From contig NZ_AZUK01000001.1 of NCBI RefSeq assembly GCF_000527035.1, positions 3,096,501-3,160,500 on the forward strand: a stretch of DNA of 64,000 bases. Direction: 5' to 3'. Numbering within the stretch: the stretch's first letter is position 1; every line of letters begins with the position of its first letter. The notes beneath the pieces are model-generated. The model did no database searches. It was not told the origin of the DNA and saw only the letters and a list, made by a program, of their open reading frames with translations. This DNA is from Tolumonas lignilytica. Lineage in GTDB: Bacteria; Pseudomonadota; Gammaproteobacteria; Enterobacterales; Aeromonadaceae. Below are positions 18,078 to 29,697 of the stretch, in pieces. The position numbers and the translations under genes are program-made.

Positions 18078-19496
18078 CTAGGCAGAAGTAATGGTTGCGG
18101 CTGAATAGATCTGGTCACGTTCAGGCCAGAAACTGGAACGGTAGGGCTCTACCACCTGTTGTCCTGATGCCAGTAAGTTGTCAATGCGATAGAGCGTCTG
18201 CCGGATACCGGCATAGCCGATCCATTGGCGTGCATGTTCTCCGGCATGTTTGTGCAATGGGTAGCCGGCAGGCAGCAACGGGATACCGGTGCGTTCGGAT
18301 ATTTCCTGACCATGCGAATTGGTGATCAACAATTCGGCATGTTGCTGGCATGCAAGATGTTCAAGTACGCCCAGATCGCCAACGATGAGCATTTCAGACG
18401 GAAACTGCTGTATTTTATGGCGGATAAGAGCTGTGCTGGCATGTAGTGGCAAGGTCGGGATCACCGCCGCGACGATCTCACAGCCGATTTCGCTCAGACC
18501 AGAGGTCAGTGCAAACAGAAAATCGCTTTCACAGCCCATTGCAATACGTGAGACTCCCAAGCGGAATTGTGTATCTACCATGGCATCCAGCAACTGGCGG
18601 CGTTGGCGTTGCTGCCGGGCCGGCACCGGATCACCGGACAGTTCAGACAAAAACAGATTGAGCTGATCACAATCACTAAGGCTGTGTAAACCGGTTAAAC
18701 GCAATTGTGGAACCGGATGATACTCATGCAACCAGTCAGCCACCTGATTCAGGCTGTGCCCAATGGTAATGACGGCATCTGATTCGGCGATCTGTAATAT
18801 TTCCGCTAACGTTGTTCCACCCTGCGTCAGGGCATTAAAGCCTTCATCCATCAGATTACCGTCCAGTGATAACGAGATGTCGGGCAGACAGATGGCGGAT
18901 AAGCCATAAGATTCCAGCCATTCTTTCAGCACTTCAATATCTGCCGGAGTCAGCATCGGCGAGGGCAGCAGGGTGATTTTGCCGGTTTTAAATTCCGCTA
19001 CGGTTGCTTGTGTTCTGACTGGCAGCAATGTTTTCAGTATGGCAAGCAGCGCCAGCGCATAACCGGCTTCTAATCCGCCCTGACTGTCACAGGTTTCGAC
19101 TGGAATAACCACCACATCGGCATATTGCGGACATTGTTCCCGGAACGCTTTGAGTGAATGCTGCAGACAGACACCTTGTGTGGCACTGAGCCCTGTGGTG
19201 GTTAAGCCAATCACGGCCGGGTTATTACGTTCACAGATAGTTTGTAACGCCTCGACCACGTTGGCATCAGCCCCCATTACGACCGTGGTCAGTTCCATCG
19301 CGGTGGTTTGTAACGGGATGGGCTCACGAAAATGGCGCATGAAAAATAGCTTGTTAAATGACGTGCAGCCGCGGGCGCCATGCTGTAGCGGCATGCAACG
19401 ATCCAGTCCCAGAAAGGCAAGTGACGCGCCGATAGACTGACCAACTTTTAATGGGTTCAGTACCAGTGGTGCCTGTGAAATTTCGATTTTTGCCAT
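18078..19496 (-). CDS. vnfN: VnfN, FeV-cofactor scaffold subunit
   Basis: A 472-residue NifN-type protein. It opens with LVLNPLKVGQSIGASLAFLG, then MPLQHGARGCTSFNKLF, with the scaffold cysteine, and GLTTTGLSATQG. With VnfE it forms the VnfEN scaffold on which the NifB product is matured to FeV-co. A GGGGG ribosome site precedes the ATG, 10 bp after vnfE. Assignment as vnf rather than nif rests on its position in vnfAENX beside vnfDGK. Confidence 0.88.
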   Translation of the reverse strand: MAKIEISQAPLVLNPLKVGQSIGASLAFLGLDRCMPLQHGARGCTSFNKLFFMRHFREPIPLQTTAMELTTVVMGADANVVEALQTICERNNPAVIGLTTTGLSATQGVCLQHSLKAFREQCPQYADVVVIPVETCDSQGGLEAGYALALLAILKTLLPVRTQATVAEFKTGKITLLPSPMLTPADIEVLKEWLESYGLSAICLPDISLSLDGNLMDEGFNALTQGGTTLAEILQIAESDAVITIGHSLNQVADWLHEYHPVPQLRLTGLHSLSDCDQLNLFLSELSGDPVPARQQRQRRQLLDAMVDTQFRLGVSRIAMGCESDFLFALTSGLSEIGCEIVAAVIPTLPLHASTALIRHKIQQFPSEMLIVGDLGVLEHLACQQHAELLITNSHGQEISERTGIPLLPAGYPLHKHAGEHARQWIGYAGIRQTLYRIDNLLASGQQVVEPYRSSFWPERDQIYSAATITSA

Positions 19497-19506
19497 ATCC
19501 GACCCC

Positions 19507-20940
19507 CTATGCCACTTTGCTGATTTTCAATTCCGATGATGCCGGCAATTCAGGTGTTTCCACGGGTGGTGTGAGCCAGGGGGCGGGGCTGGAAACATGC
19601 TCCCATACCGGATTTTTCAGCGCTCGGGTCAGTTGACGAGCGAGTTCGGCAACCCCGGCATAGCCGGTGTAAGCAATATGTCTGACATGATCGACATCGA
19701 GAAATGGAATACGAGATTTCAAGCTCGGGTAAATGTAACGATCCCCTGCAATCAGAATATCGGCTTTGAAATCATGGAACGCCCGGATCAGGGCCTGCTG
19801 GTCATTGTCATCAATAGTTTTGACCTGATCGCCCATGAGTCTGGCAATACGCTCTTTATCCTCTTCTGTTGATTTTTCGGTACCGGTGGCAACGACATGC
19901 ATGCCTAACTCCTGCATGGCCGCAACCAGAGACCAGGATTTAAATCCGCCACTGAAAATCAGCACGCGCTTTCCTGCCAAAAACGGTTTTAAGGAGGCTA
20001 GTTTTGTCTGAAGGGTGCTTTCCTCCCTTTCTATCAGGGCAGAGACTCGTTGTGCCAGATCAGCGTCATCCAGCATGGCTGTAAGCCGCTTTAATGCCGA
20101 AGAAGTATTATGCATGCCATAGAAGCTGCATTCAGCGTAAGGTGTGCCATATTTTTCCTGTAATCCCCGGGCGACATTCAGAAAGGCTTTACTGCACACC
20201 AGCAGATTGGCTTCGGCACAATGTAATGTCTGAACTTCGGCAAAACGCGAATCACCGGTGAGTGTTGACAGAACCCGAATACCGAGTTCATCCAGTAATG
20301 GCAGGATCTGCCAGAATTCGCCGCCCACATTCCATTCACCGATGATGCCTATATCGTGTGTCAGCCGGACACTGGCAGGTTTCCAGACCGGCAATGGGGG
20401 TTCTCGCGTACCGATAACCTGGTTCAGCAGTATTTCGCCGGCCAGACGGTTTCCCAGATTTTTACTGCCGTAATAACCGGCGCAATCAACGGCAATTACC
20501 GGGATCTGCCAGCGCGTAGCCGCTGCTCGTGCTACGGCAGCGACATCATCACCATGCAAAGCGGGAACACAGGTGGTATAGATAAATACTGCGGCAGGTG
20601 AGCACTGTTCAACAATTTGCTGGATGGCAAAATAGAGACGTTCTTCGCCACGCCCCATGATGATGTCGATGTCGCTTAGATCGGTGGTGAAGCCTTTGCG
20701 ATAAAGATTTGCGCCGGAAGAACGTGAACCACGGTTATCCCATGATGTGCCAGCACAGCTGATCGGGCCATGCACAATATGGGCAGCATCGGCGATCGGC
20801 AACAGCGCGTTTCTGGCTCCATCAAAAAAGCAGCCGCCTTGTGTTGCACCAGGTTTAGCTCTGGCACAGCCGGATTTTCCCGATTTATTGTGCTGACAGG
20901 CAGGCTCTTGTTGCAGTATTTCAATTGCTCGAATATCCAT
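19507..20940 (-). CDS. vnfE: VnfE, FeV-cofactor scaffold subunit
   Basis: A 477-residue NifE-type protein. Cys-rich N-terminal landmarks are [19 protein letters not shown] and [18 protein letters not shown], followed by [13 protein letters not shown], all typical of NifE/VnfE P-cluster-like and cofactor-holding regions. It forms the alpha-type subunit of the scaffold with VnfN. The start follows GGAGAATAAGC. It begins just 2 bp after the vnfA stop, so it is co-transcribed with the activator. Confidence 0.88.
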   Translation of the reverse strand: MDIRAIEILQQEPACQHNKSGKSGCARAKPGATQGGCFFDGARNALLPIADAAHIVHGPISCAGTSWDNRGSRSSGANLYRKGFTTDLSDIDIIMGRGEERLYFAIQQIVEQCSPAAVFIYTTCVPALHGDDVAAVARAAATRWQIPVIAVDCAGYYGSKNLGNRLAGEILLNQVIGTREPPLPVWKPASVRLTHDIGIIGEWNVGGEFWQILPLLDELGIRVLSTLTGDSRFAEVQTLHCAEANLLVCSKAFLNVARGLQEKYGTPYAECSFYGMHNTSSALKRLTAMLDDADLAQRVSALIEREESTLQTKLASLKPFLAGKRVLIFSGGFKSWSLVAAMQELGMHVVATGTEKSTEEDKERIARLMGDQVKTIDDNDQQALIRAFHDFKADILIAGDRYIYPSLKSRIPFLDVDHVRHIAYTGYAGVAELARQLTRALKNPVWEHVSSPAPWLTPPVETPELPASSELKISKVA

Positions 20941-20942
20941 GC

Positions 20943-22595
20943 TTATTCTCCTTCCTGAGCCAGACCGTCACCTTGACGGTAGTTTTTATAATTGAGCTGA
21001 TATTTCGCCATGCGTAAACCGAGGATGCGGCGGGTTAAACCCAGATGTGTCGCGGCTTCACTGACATTACCCTGATGTAATGTCAGCGCTTCTATAATCA
21101 GCTCGTATTCAATCTGTGATAAACGAGCTTCCAGCCCACCTTGCGCACTGATTTCCCCCAGTACTGGTGGCTGTAAATAGGTTGGCAGGTTGTAGCTGTG
21201 AATGACGCCATCTTCGGCAAGCAACACGGCCCGCTCCATCATGTTCTCCAATTCGCGCACATTACCTGGCCAGTTATAGCTGAGCAGGAGATTCAGCGCA
21301 GGGGTAGCAATCCGGGGCACTTCTACATCCTGCTCTTTGGCAAACCGCGCCACAAAATGATCAGCCAGCGTGACAATGTCATTGCCCCGGTCTTTCAATG
21401 GCGGGATCGTAATCGGGAACACGTTAAGGCGATAAAACAGATCTTCGCGGAATGTGCCTTTCGCGACCATGTCCGGCAAATCCCGGTTGGTGGCTGCCAA
21501 AATCCGTACATCGACACGGATTGTGGTGTTGCTGCCAACGCGTTCAAAGCTGCGCTCCTGTAAGACACGCAACAGCTTGGCTTGCATTGGCAGCGAAAGT
21601 TCGCCGACTTCATCAAGAAAAATGGTGCCGCCATTTGACTCTTCAAAGCGGCCGGCCCGGCGCGTGGTAGCACCGGTAAAGGCCCCTTTTTCATGGCCAA
21701 AAAGTTCACTTTCAATGACTGATTCAGGGAGCGAGGCACAGTTGAATTTAACAAATGGCCCGCTGGCGCAACTGCTGTGATAGTGGATCGCACTGGCGAC
21801 GCGTTCTTTACCGACACCACTTTCCCCTAAGATCAGCACAGTCGTTTTGGCGTGGCTGACTTTCTCAATCATGCGATACACAGCCTGCATCGCCTTGGAA
21901 TTACCGATGATGTTGCTGGGCTTAAATTTTTCTTTCAGCTCATTTTTAAGTTTGATGGATTGATCCCGCAATACCTTCTGATGAGCACGTTCCAGCAGAT
22001 GTAATTCTACCGCCTGTGCAATAGTAGTCGCGATGATTGCCAGCACCTCCAGATCCAGATGCAGCAGCATATGGTTGTCATAGCGACGCTCTGCGGCAAT
22101 TGTGCCCATTACCTTCTGACCGCGGATAATCGGCACACAAATAAACGAGTGCTTTAGATCGTGTTCCTCATTCCAGCTTCCGGTACGGTTGAGAAACTGC
22201 GGTTCATCGGCAATCACCGGCACAATGATCGGTTTGCCGCTTTCTACCACTTTTCCGGTAATGCCTTCGCCGGGGTAATAGACGCCTTTGGCGATCTCAT
22301 CCTCGGTCAGACCCAGACTTTCATGGATGAAGATTTGGTCGCAGCCGGAGTCATAAAGCGAGATCATGGCTCTGACGACCTGCAGGTGTTTTTGCAGCAA
22401 CTCCAGCACGACCTTGAGTGTTTTCGACAAAGAGCCATCTGCACTGACCACCTTGCTGACTTCCGAAAGCAAGGGGAGTGTTTCAGAGCGACATTCGCCC
22501 AAAGAACAGGCACAGGATGATGTGAGGGAATGATTTCGCTGTTCACGTCCTCGCTTTATTGTGGATTCTGGTATTACTTCGGCCAAATGATTCAT
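20943..22595 (-). CDS. vnfA: VnfA, sigma-54-dependent activator of vanadium nitrogenase
   Basis: A 550-residue activator. Domains are an N-terminal cysteine motif C-X-C-X4-C (Cys28, Cys30, Cys35) typical of VnfA/AnfA and reported to bind an Fe-S cluster in VnfA, a GAF domain (about 50-195), an AAA+ domain with GESGVGKE, intact GAFTGA and Walker [10 protein letters not shown], and a Fis-type HTH near the C-terminus ([14 protein letters not shown]). It activates sigma-54 promoters of vnf genes when molybdenum is scarce. I chose the ATG at 22595 because GGGAGG precedes it. The ATG at 22607 lacks a site. It is the first gene of vnfAENX. Confidence 0.9.
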   Translation of the reverse strand: MNHLAEVIPESTIKRGREQRNHSLTSSCACSLGECRSETLPLLSEVSKVVSADGSLSKTLKVVLELLQKHLQVVRAMISLYDSGCDQIFIHESLGLTEDEIAKGVYYPGEGITGKVVESGKPIIVPVIADEPQFLNRTGSWNEEHDLKHSFICVPIIRGQKVMGTIAAERRYDNHMLLHLDLEVLAIIATTIAQAVELHLLERAHQKVLRDQSIKLKNELKEKFKPSNIIGNSKAMQAVYRMIEKVSHAKTTVLILGESGVGKERVASAIHYHSSCASGPFVKFNCASLPESVIESELFGHEKGAFTGATTRRAGRFEESNGGTIFLDEVGELSLPMQAKLLRVLQERSFERVGSNTTIRVDVRILAATNRDLPDMVAKGTFREDLFYRLNVFPITIPPLKDRGNDIVTLADHFVARFAKEQDVEVPRIATPALNLLLSYNWPGNVRELENMMERAVLLAEDGVIHSYNLPTYLQPPVLGEISAQGGLEARLSQIEYELIIEALTLHQGNVSEAATHLGLTRRILGLRMAKYQLNYKNYRQGDGLAQEGE

Positions 22596-22685
22596 GTTGC
22601 CTCCCATCTACTTGCCGTTATCCCTGACACGCTGCATGTTCTGATTTGTCGGTTTCAATACACACATTGTTGGCTTTTTGTTGGA

Positions 22686-22711
22686 TCGCTATATAAAAAC
22701 AAACATAGCGA
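22686..22711. promoter_or_regulatory. ModE-type operator in the vnfA leader
   Basis: An inverted repeat TCGCTAT-N12-ATAGCGA, extended on the left to TCGCTATATA. It resembles published ModE boxes. It sits about 90 bp before vnfA and 40-75 bp downstream of the candidate sigma-54 promoter, so bound ModE could block vnfAENX transcription when molybdate is present. Confidence 0.65.
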
Positions 22712-22750
22712 CACTGCTTTTCACTCCAACAAATGAGATGTCGATCACAA

Positions 22751-22766
22751 TGCAAATTGAGCGCCA
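22751..22766 (-). promoter_or_regulatory. Candidate sigma-54 promoter of vnfAENX
   Basis: TGGCGC-N5-TTGCA on the minus strand with GG-N10-GC spacing. One base departs from TGGCAC. Confidence 0.55.
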
Positions 22767-22873
22767 TGATCGCCTATCGTTATGCTTAAAAATTCACAAC
22801 GATGATTTTTACTTGTGTGTCAGTACATAAATTAAGCAGATTTGAACAGGCAAAATTTGAGCAAAATAGAACT

Positions 22874-22916
22874 GAACAGCGAAGAACATTCGCGGTTTTT
22901 ATGTACGTTTATGAAC
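22874..22916. promoter_or_regulatory. Tandem VnfA-type activator sites between vnfA and vnfD
   Basis: GAAC-AGCGAA-GAAC (22874-22887) and GTAC-GTTTAT-GAAC (22903-22916) follow the GTAC-N6-GTAC/GAAC pattern known for VnfA sites. They lie 112-155 bp upstream of the vnfD -24 element and about 110-150 bp upstream of the vnfA one, so they may serve both directions. With the ModE box and two promoters they account for most of the 22596-23141 gap. Confidence 0.6.
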
Positions 22917-23027
22917 TGAAATCAAGTAGATAGATAGTTGGTGTGAGGGGCGAAGAAAGATTTTCAATAATTTTTATAGCATAGAAAACAGTGAGTTATA
23001 TCACATTGTAAGGCGTTATATAACATT

Positions 23028-23043
23028 TGGCACAACGAATGCT
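23028..23043 (+). promoter_or_regulatory. Sigma-54 promoter of vnfDGK operon
   Basis: TGGCAC-N5-ATGCT with GG-N10-GC spacing, about 100 bp before vnfD. Confidence 0.85.
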
Positions 23044-23138
23044 CTATTGAACCTGGCAATTAAATTTAACGAGTAATTAATTTACCAAGTCAAAGAAAGG
23101 CCAGTTGCCAGGCTGGCCATCTCAATAGAGGAGTCTGA

Positions 23139-24562
<1,424 letters not shown>

Positions 24563-24563
<1 letters not shown>

Positions 24564-24901
24564 TGGAACAGCAAATTACCGAACTCTACAACTACGTTCA
24601 GGAACGTTGCCTGTGGCAGTTTTTCTCCCGTAGTTGGGATCGCAAAGAAAACATCGAAGGTATTGTCGCGCAGGCGAAAACGCTGTTTGCCGGTGAAGAA
24701 CCGAAAGCCGAGACCCCAGATGACCGTTGCCATCTGGCGGATGCCAAGCTGATGGTCGCTGATTTCAAATCCCGTTTCCCGTGGGTGAAAGAAACCAGTT
24801 TTGCCGATATCAGCCTCATGCTGGATGGTCTGGCAGCCAAATTGACCGACACCGTGATCACCGGTTCCAAGAACCGTGAGCTTCACGACCGGCTGTATTA
24901 A
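24563..24901 (+). CDS. vnfG: Vanadium nitrogenase delta chain
   Basis: A 112-residue delta subunit found only in alternative nitrogenases (VnfG/AnfG). It starts MEQQITELYNYVQERCLWQFFSRSWDR, matching the family, and ends HDRLY. It binds the VnfDK hexamer and is needed for cofactor loading and substrate behaviour of the VFe protein. The ATG overlaps the vnfD stop (TAATG). A stem-loop follows before vnfK. Confidence 0.93.
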
Positions 24902-26383
<1,482 letters not shown>

Positions 26384-26394
26384 TCAGTTTTAAA

Positions 26395-26416
26395 CAGCTC
26401 CGGTTCTCCGGAGCTG
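26395..26416 (+). other. Intercistronic stem-loop after vnfK
   Basis: Nine-bp arms CAGCTCCGG / CCGGAGCTG with a TTCT loop and no T-run. It may be a 3'-end stabiliser or partial terminator that keeps VnfDGK above the downstream genes. Confidence 0.55.
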
Positions 26417-26438
26417 ATTTCCTGCAGGAGATACCCAC

Positions 26439-27317
26439 ATGGAATCATTAGCCAGTTTACTTGTTGCGGCCGATCGTGAACACGGTTACCGGAATTTTCG
26501 TACGGAATACCGCGATATAGAGATGTACACCGCGAAAAACCGCAGTGCAGCGATTACTGAATATTTTCAAGCGCAGACAGGTCAACAGGCAATGCTTTCA
26601 ACCCTGAGCGGCTTATGGTCATTGCTTACCTTGTTAGAAGCCGAGTTTTGTCAGCAACAACCGGAGTTACTGGAAGGTGTGACCGGTTGGCAACGCTACC
26701 AGCAACTCAGTAAACGCAACCGGATCGAGAAGATCATCGCGGAATGCTACCGCATCTTGCGGGTCATCCGCATTGCCTGGATCCACCCGGAGGGTGAAAT
26801 CAAACAAAAGCAGGGCGTGATCGAATGTGGTTGTAATTGCAATGAATATCCGGTTCTGCTGCGTCTGACCCAAACCGGAGTCGGTCTGCTCCAGACGCTG
26901 GTACAGCGTTATCTGGAACGCCGGAACACGCCATATGGTGAGCGCTATCATGAAGCGATATTGCAAAATTATTATCAGGATCTTCTTGGCGAAATCCGGG
27001 GATTTGAGGACGAAGATCGCGCACTGTGCCAGTTTCGCACCGTGCTGAAAATGAATCGGCACGTAAGGCTTAATTGCCGCAATCCACGCTATGAGGTGTG
27101 TGATGGCTATTGCGTGATCCAGCTTGGCCCAAGTTTCGACGACGGGCAGTGTCATCCCATTGATTTTCATCTACGGCTCAATGACCGGTTTTATATCGTT
27201 CCGATGGAAGCTTTTTTTCCCTATCAGTCGGTTCCTGCCAGCGCATTGGCTAATTCCATCGCGATGACGGAACTGAGTGGCTGGGCGTGCCGTTCCGATT
27301 TTCAACCCCCAATGTAA
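26439..27317 (+). CDS. Unknown protein encoded between vnfK and vnfY-like gene
   Basis: A 292-residue, mainly helical soluble protein that I do not recognise. It has a Cys cluster ECGCNCNEY near residue 129 and a second Cys-rich stretch near 208-222 (LNCRNPRYEVCDGYC), so metal or cluster binding is possible. There are no signal peptide or membrane segments. A strong GCAGGAG site precedes the ATG. It is in the vnfDGK operon, 12 bp before the NifX-family gene. The position suggests a role in maturing or protecting the VFe protein or its cofactor. It does not look like AnfO, which occupies a similar place in anf operons. Confidence 0.7.
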   Translation: MESLASLLVAADREHGYRNFRTEYRDIEMYTAKNRSAAITEYFQAQTGQQAMLSTLSGLWSLLTLLEAEFCQQQPELLEGVTGWQRYQQLSKRNRIEKIIAECYRILRVIRIAWIHPEGEIKQKQGVIECGCNCNEYPVLLRLTQTGVGLLQTLVQRYLERRNTPYGERYHEAILQNYYQDLLGEIRGFEDEDRALCQFRTVLKMNRHVRLNCRNPRYEVCDGYCVIQLGPSFDDGQCHPIDFHLRLNDRFYIVPMEAFFPYQSVPASALANSIAMTELSGWACRSDFQPPM

Positions 27318-27328
27318 GGAGTATTCCA

Positions 27329-27835
27329 ATGTCAAAGAAAATAGGGCATTTACGCGTTGCAATATGCAGCAAAAGCCTCACACATGTTGATGCTAACTTT
27401 TCATTCGCCAAGCAGATTGTATTTTACGATGTGAGTTATGACGCCATTACGTTCCTTGATGTCACCAAATTCGCGTCACCACCACGTCGGCATGAGGCGG
27501 CAAAAGCAGCGGAAAGTCAGCCGATGGGAACTGGTCGGAAAGGGGGATGTTGTATGGCTGAACTGGGTGGCAGTGAAGTCGATCAGCTTTCTGCTCGGGT
27601 GGCCAGTCTGGAAGAATGTGATGTTCTGTTTTGTGTCGGCTTAAACGATTTGGCTGCTGTCCGCATCCGCGATGCGGGTGTTTTTCCGGTGAAGATGGAG
27701 ACAGTCCGGGAAACGGATGAGGTGCTGGCTTCGTTGCAATGGCGCATGAACCACAACCCGCCATTGTGGATCCGCCGTCTGCTGGGCTATGGCAACCGAA
27801 ACACCGAATACCGGGTTGCCGTGGGTGCTGAATAA
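27329..27835 (+). CDS. vnfY: VnfY-like NifX-family protein
   Basis: A 168-residue protein of the dinitrogenase cofactor-binding family (NifX, NifY, NafY, VnfX, VnfY). It has LRVAICSKSLTHVDANFSFA at the start, a GGCCMAELGGSEVDQLSAR core, CDVLFCVGLNDLAAVRIRDAG and a C-terminal NPPLWIRRLLG typical of the group. In Azotobacter a vnfY gene downstream of vnfK is needed for full V-nitrogenase activity. The same location supports this name, though similarity to VnfX or NifX alone would not distinguish them. AAGGAG sits before the ATG at 27329. A longer start would run into the previous gene. Confidence 0.7.
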   Translation: MSKKIGHLRVAICSKSLTHVDANFSFAKQIVFYDVSYDAITFLDVTKFASPPRRHEAAKAAESQPMGTGRKGGCCMAELGGSEVDQLSARVASLEECDVLFCVGLNDLAAVRIRDAGVFPVKMETVRETDEVLASLQWRMNHNPPLWIRRLLGYGNRNTEYRVAVGAE

Positions 27836-27856
27836 CGCATAAGCAGGAGCTTGCAG

Positions 27857-28651
27857 ATGGAAGGTTCAACTTCTCAGTCGTGGTTGCAAAACGGCCTGAA
27901 AATTCTGGTGCTTGCCAGACATGTTCCGGATAGCAATCTGCTTTTACCTCTGAAGCAAGGGGTGCCAGACTATTCCGCATTCAGTTGGGTGCTGAATCCT
28001 TTTGATGAGGTAGCAACCGAAGCAGCGGTACAGTTACGACAGCAATTTAAAGAACAACATCCCGATTTACCTGCGGAAGTCATCATTGTCGGGAGAGCAG
28101 GGTCTGCGGGAACAGCCGCAGTGGAGCGTGCCCTGTCGTTGGGGGGTGACAGGGCACTGCTTCTTTCTGAAGCAGAAGAGCCGCAGATATTTTTAGCGCA
28201 ACTGATTGAGCAAATCCGGGAAATTGCTCCCCATCTGGTACTACTTGGCCGCATGGCGCTCGGTGAGGAAAAAGGTGAATTGGCCGGTCAGCTGGCTGGC
28301 ACATTAGACTGGCCATTGGCTACAGCGGTCAGCGAACTGGTACTTGAAAATCAGGCTTTGAATTTTCTGCAAAGACGTATCACGCAATCTCGTCACGCCT
28401 CACTGCCACTACCTGCCATTGTCAGTGCCGAACTGGATCTGGCTATTCCGCGTTATGTCACATTGCCAGCCTTGGTGGCCGCCCGACGTAAGCCTAAGCA
28501 AATGTGTGCTCCTGTCTCTGCGGATACAGAAACAGAGATCGCAGTTATGCCGGAAAACTGGCAATCACCACCAACCCGTCAAACCGGCTGCAAGGTTAAT
28601 GATGTCCACGAGTTATTAGCCCGTCTCGCTGAACAGGGAGTGTTCTTATGA
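27857..28651 (+). CDS. fixA: FixA, electron transfer flavoprotein beta-type subunit
   Basis: A 264-residue ETF-beta family protein, with ILVLARHVPDSN near the start, LNPFDEVATEAAVQL, and VGRAGSAGTAAVERALSLGGDRALLL. With FixB it binds flavin and takes electrons from NADH. In diazotrophs FixABCX sends them to ferredoxin or flavodoxin for nitrogenase. I chose the ATG at 27857 with AGGAG seven bases upstream, instead of the TTG at 27851. It overlaps fixB by 4 bp and lies in the same operon as vnfDGK. Confidence 0.88.
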   Translation: MEGSTSQSWLQNGLKILVLARHVPDSNLLLPLKQGVPDYSAFSWVLNPFDEVATEAAVQLRQQFKEQHPDLPAEVIIVGRAGSAGTAAVERALSLGGDRALLLSEAEEPQIFLAQLIEQIREIAPHLVLLGRMALGEEKGELAGQLAGTLDWPLATAVSELVLENQALNFLQRRITQSRHASLPLPAIVSAELDLAIPRYVTLPALVAARRKPKQMCAPVSADTETEIAVMPENWQSPPTRQTGCKVNDVHELLARLAEQGVFL

Positions 28652-29697
28652 CAATTCTGGTGCTGGCTGAACACGCGGCTGGAAAATTAACACAGGCAAC
28701 CCACCAGTTGTTGGGTGTAGTGAAACAATGGCAGCAACCAGTGCATTTATGCATCGCGGCGACCGCAGAAACGCTGCCGACACTAATTGCGGATGCTGTA
28801 GTGTTGGATGGCGTTGAACAAATACTGACGGCGGCGTCAGCGCAGTTACTTTGGCCGGAACCGGCAGTCATTGCTGGATATCTCAAACCGCTTATTCCGC
28901 ATTATCAGATCATGGCGGCTCCGCATCAGCAGGATCTGCTGGCGGCATTTGCGCTGTTATCGGGTAGTGAGCATTTACCGCTGCTAACGGATGTCGTGGG
29001 GTTTCGATGCAGTGACGAGAAACCGGATAAAGTGCCTGATCAATTTCTGACTGCTTATTATGATCAACAGGCATGGCGCTGGTTTCATCATGCAACGCCA
29101 TCCGCTAAAAGTTTATTGATCACGGTGCAGACCGGGCATTTTTCTATGTCTGTACAGCAAAACAAACCCGCAGGCACCATGTTTTCTGTACAGGAGCTGA
29201 CGTTGGCGATCTCTTCAAACGCAGCGGTGACGCAAGATTTTACTCAAGCATCAGGGGATGGAATGCGGCTGGATGAAGCAAAGATTGTGATCGGCGGTGG
29301 TCGTCCGTTAGGTAAACGTTTCATGCCGGTGATGAAACCACTGGCAACCTTGCTGTCTGCGGCGATAGGTGCGACGCGTGGTGCCGTGGATGCCGGTTTT
29401 GTGCCGTTTACCAGCCAGATAGGGCAAACCGGTTCGCATATTACGCCGGAGCTCTATATTGCCGTCGGGCTTTCTGGTGCGCCTCAGCATATCGCTGGCA
29501 TTGGGCAGAGCCGGGTGATTGTCGCCATTAATAAAGACATCTCGGCCCCCATTTGTCAGCAAGCCGATTACATTTTGCAGGGGGATATGTTCGAGCTTCT
29601 GCCCGCCTTGTGTGACGCTATCCGGGCTCAAAGATCAGCACAGCAAACAACCGTGCTGGATGCAACGGATGCAGTTGTTGCGGAGGTGCTCTCTTGA
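28648..29697 (+). CDS. fixB: FixB, electron transfer flavoprotein alpha-type subunit
   Basis: A 349-residue ETF-alpha family protein. The C-terminal FAD-binding half is diagnostic: VIGGGRPLGKRF, GATRGAVDAGFVP, QIGQTGSHITPELYIAVGLS and IVAINKDISAPICQQADY. It partners FixA. The start ATG overlaps the fixA stop and the end overlaps the fixCX start, so the three proteins are translationally coupled. Confidence 0.9.
   Translation: MTILVLAEHAAGKLTQATHQLLGVVKQWQQPVHLCIAATAETLPTLIADAVVLDGVEQILTAASAQLLWPEPAVIAGYLKPLIPHYQIMAAPHQQDLLAAFALLSGSEHLPLLTDVVGFRCSDEKPDKVPDQFLTAYYDQQAWRWFHHATPSAKSLLITVQTGHFSMSVQQNKPAGTMFSVQELTLAISSNAAVTQDFTQASGDGMRLDEAKIVIGGGRPLGKRFMPVMKPLATLLSAAIGATRGAVDAGFVPFTSQIGQTGSHITPELYIAVGLSGAPQHIAGIGQSRVIVAINKDISAPICQQADYILQGDMFELLPALCDAIRAQRSAQQTTVLDATDAVVAEVLS

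Noticed and set aside
26439-27317. AnfO or AnfR
   Set aside because: The position fits but the sequence has no feature I recall from AnfO, and length differs.
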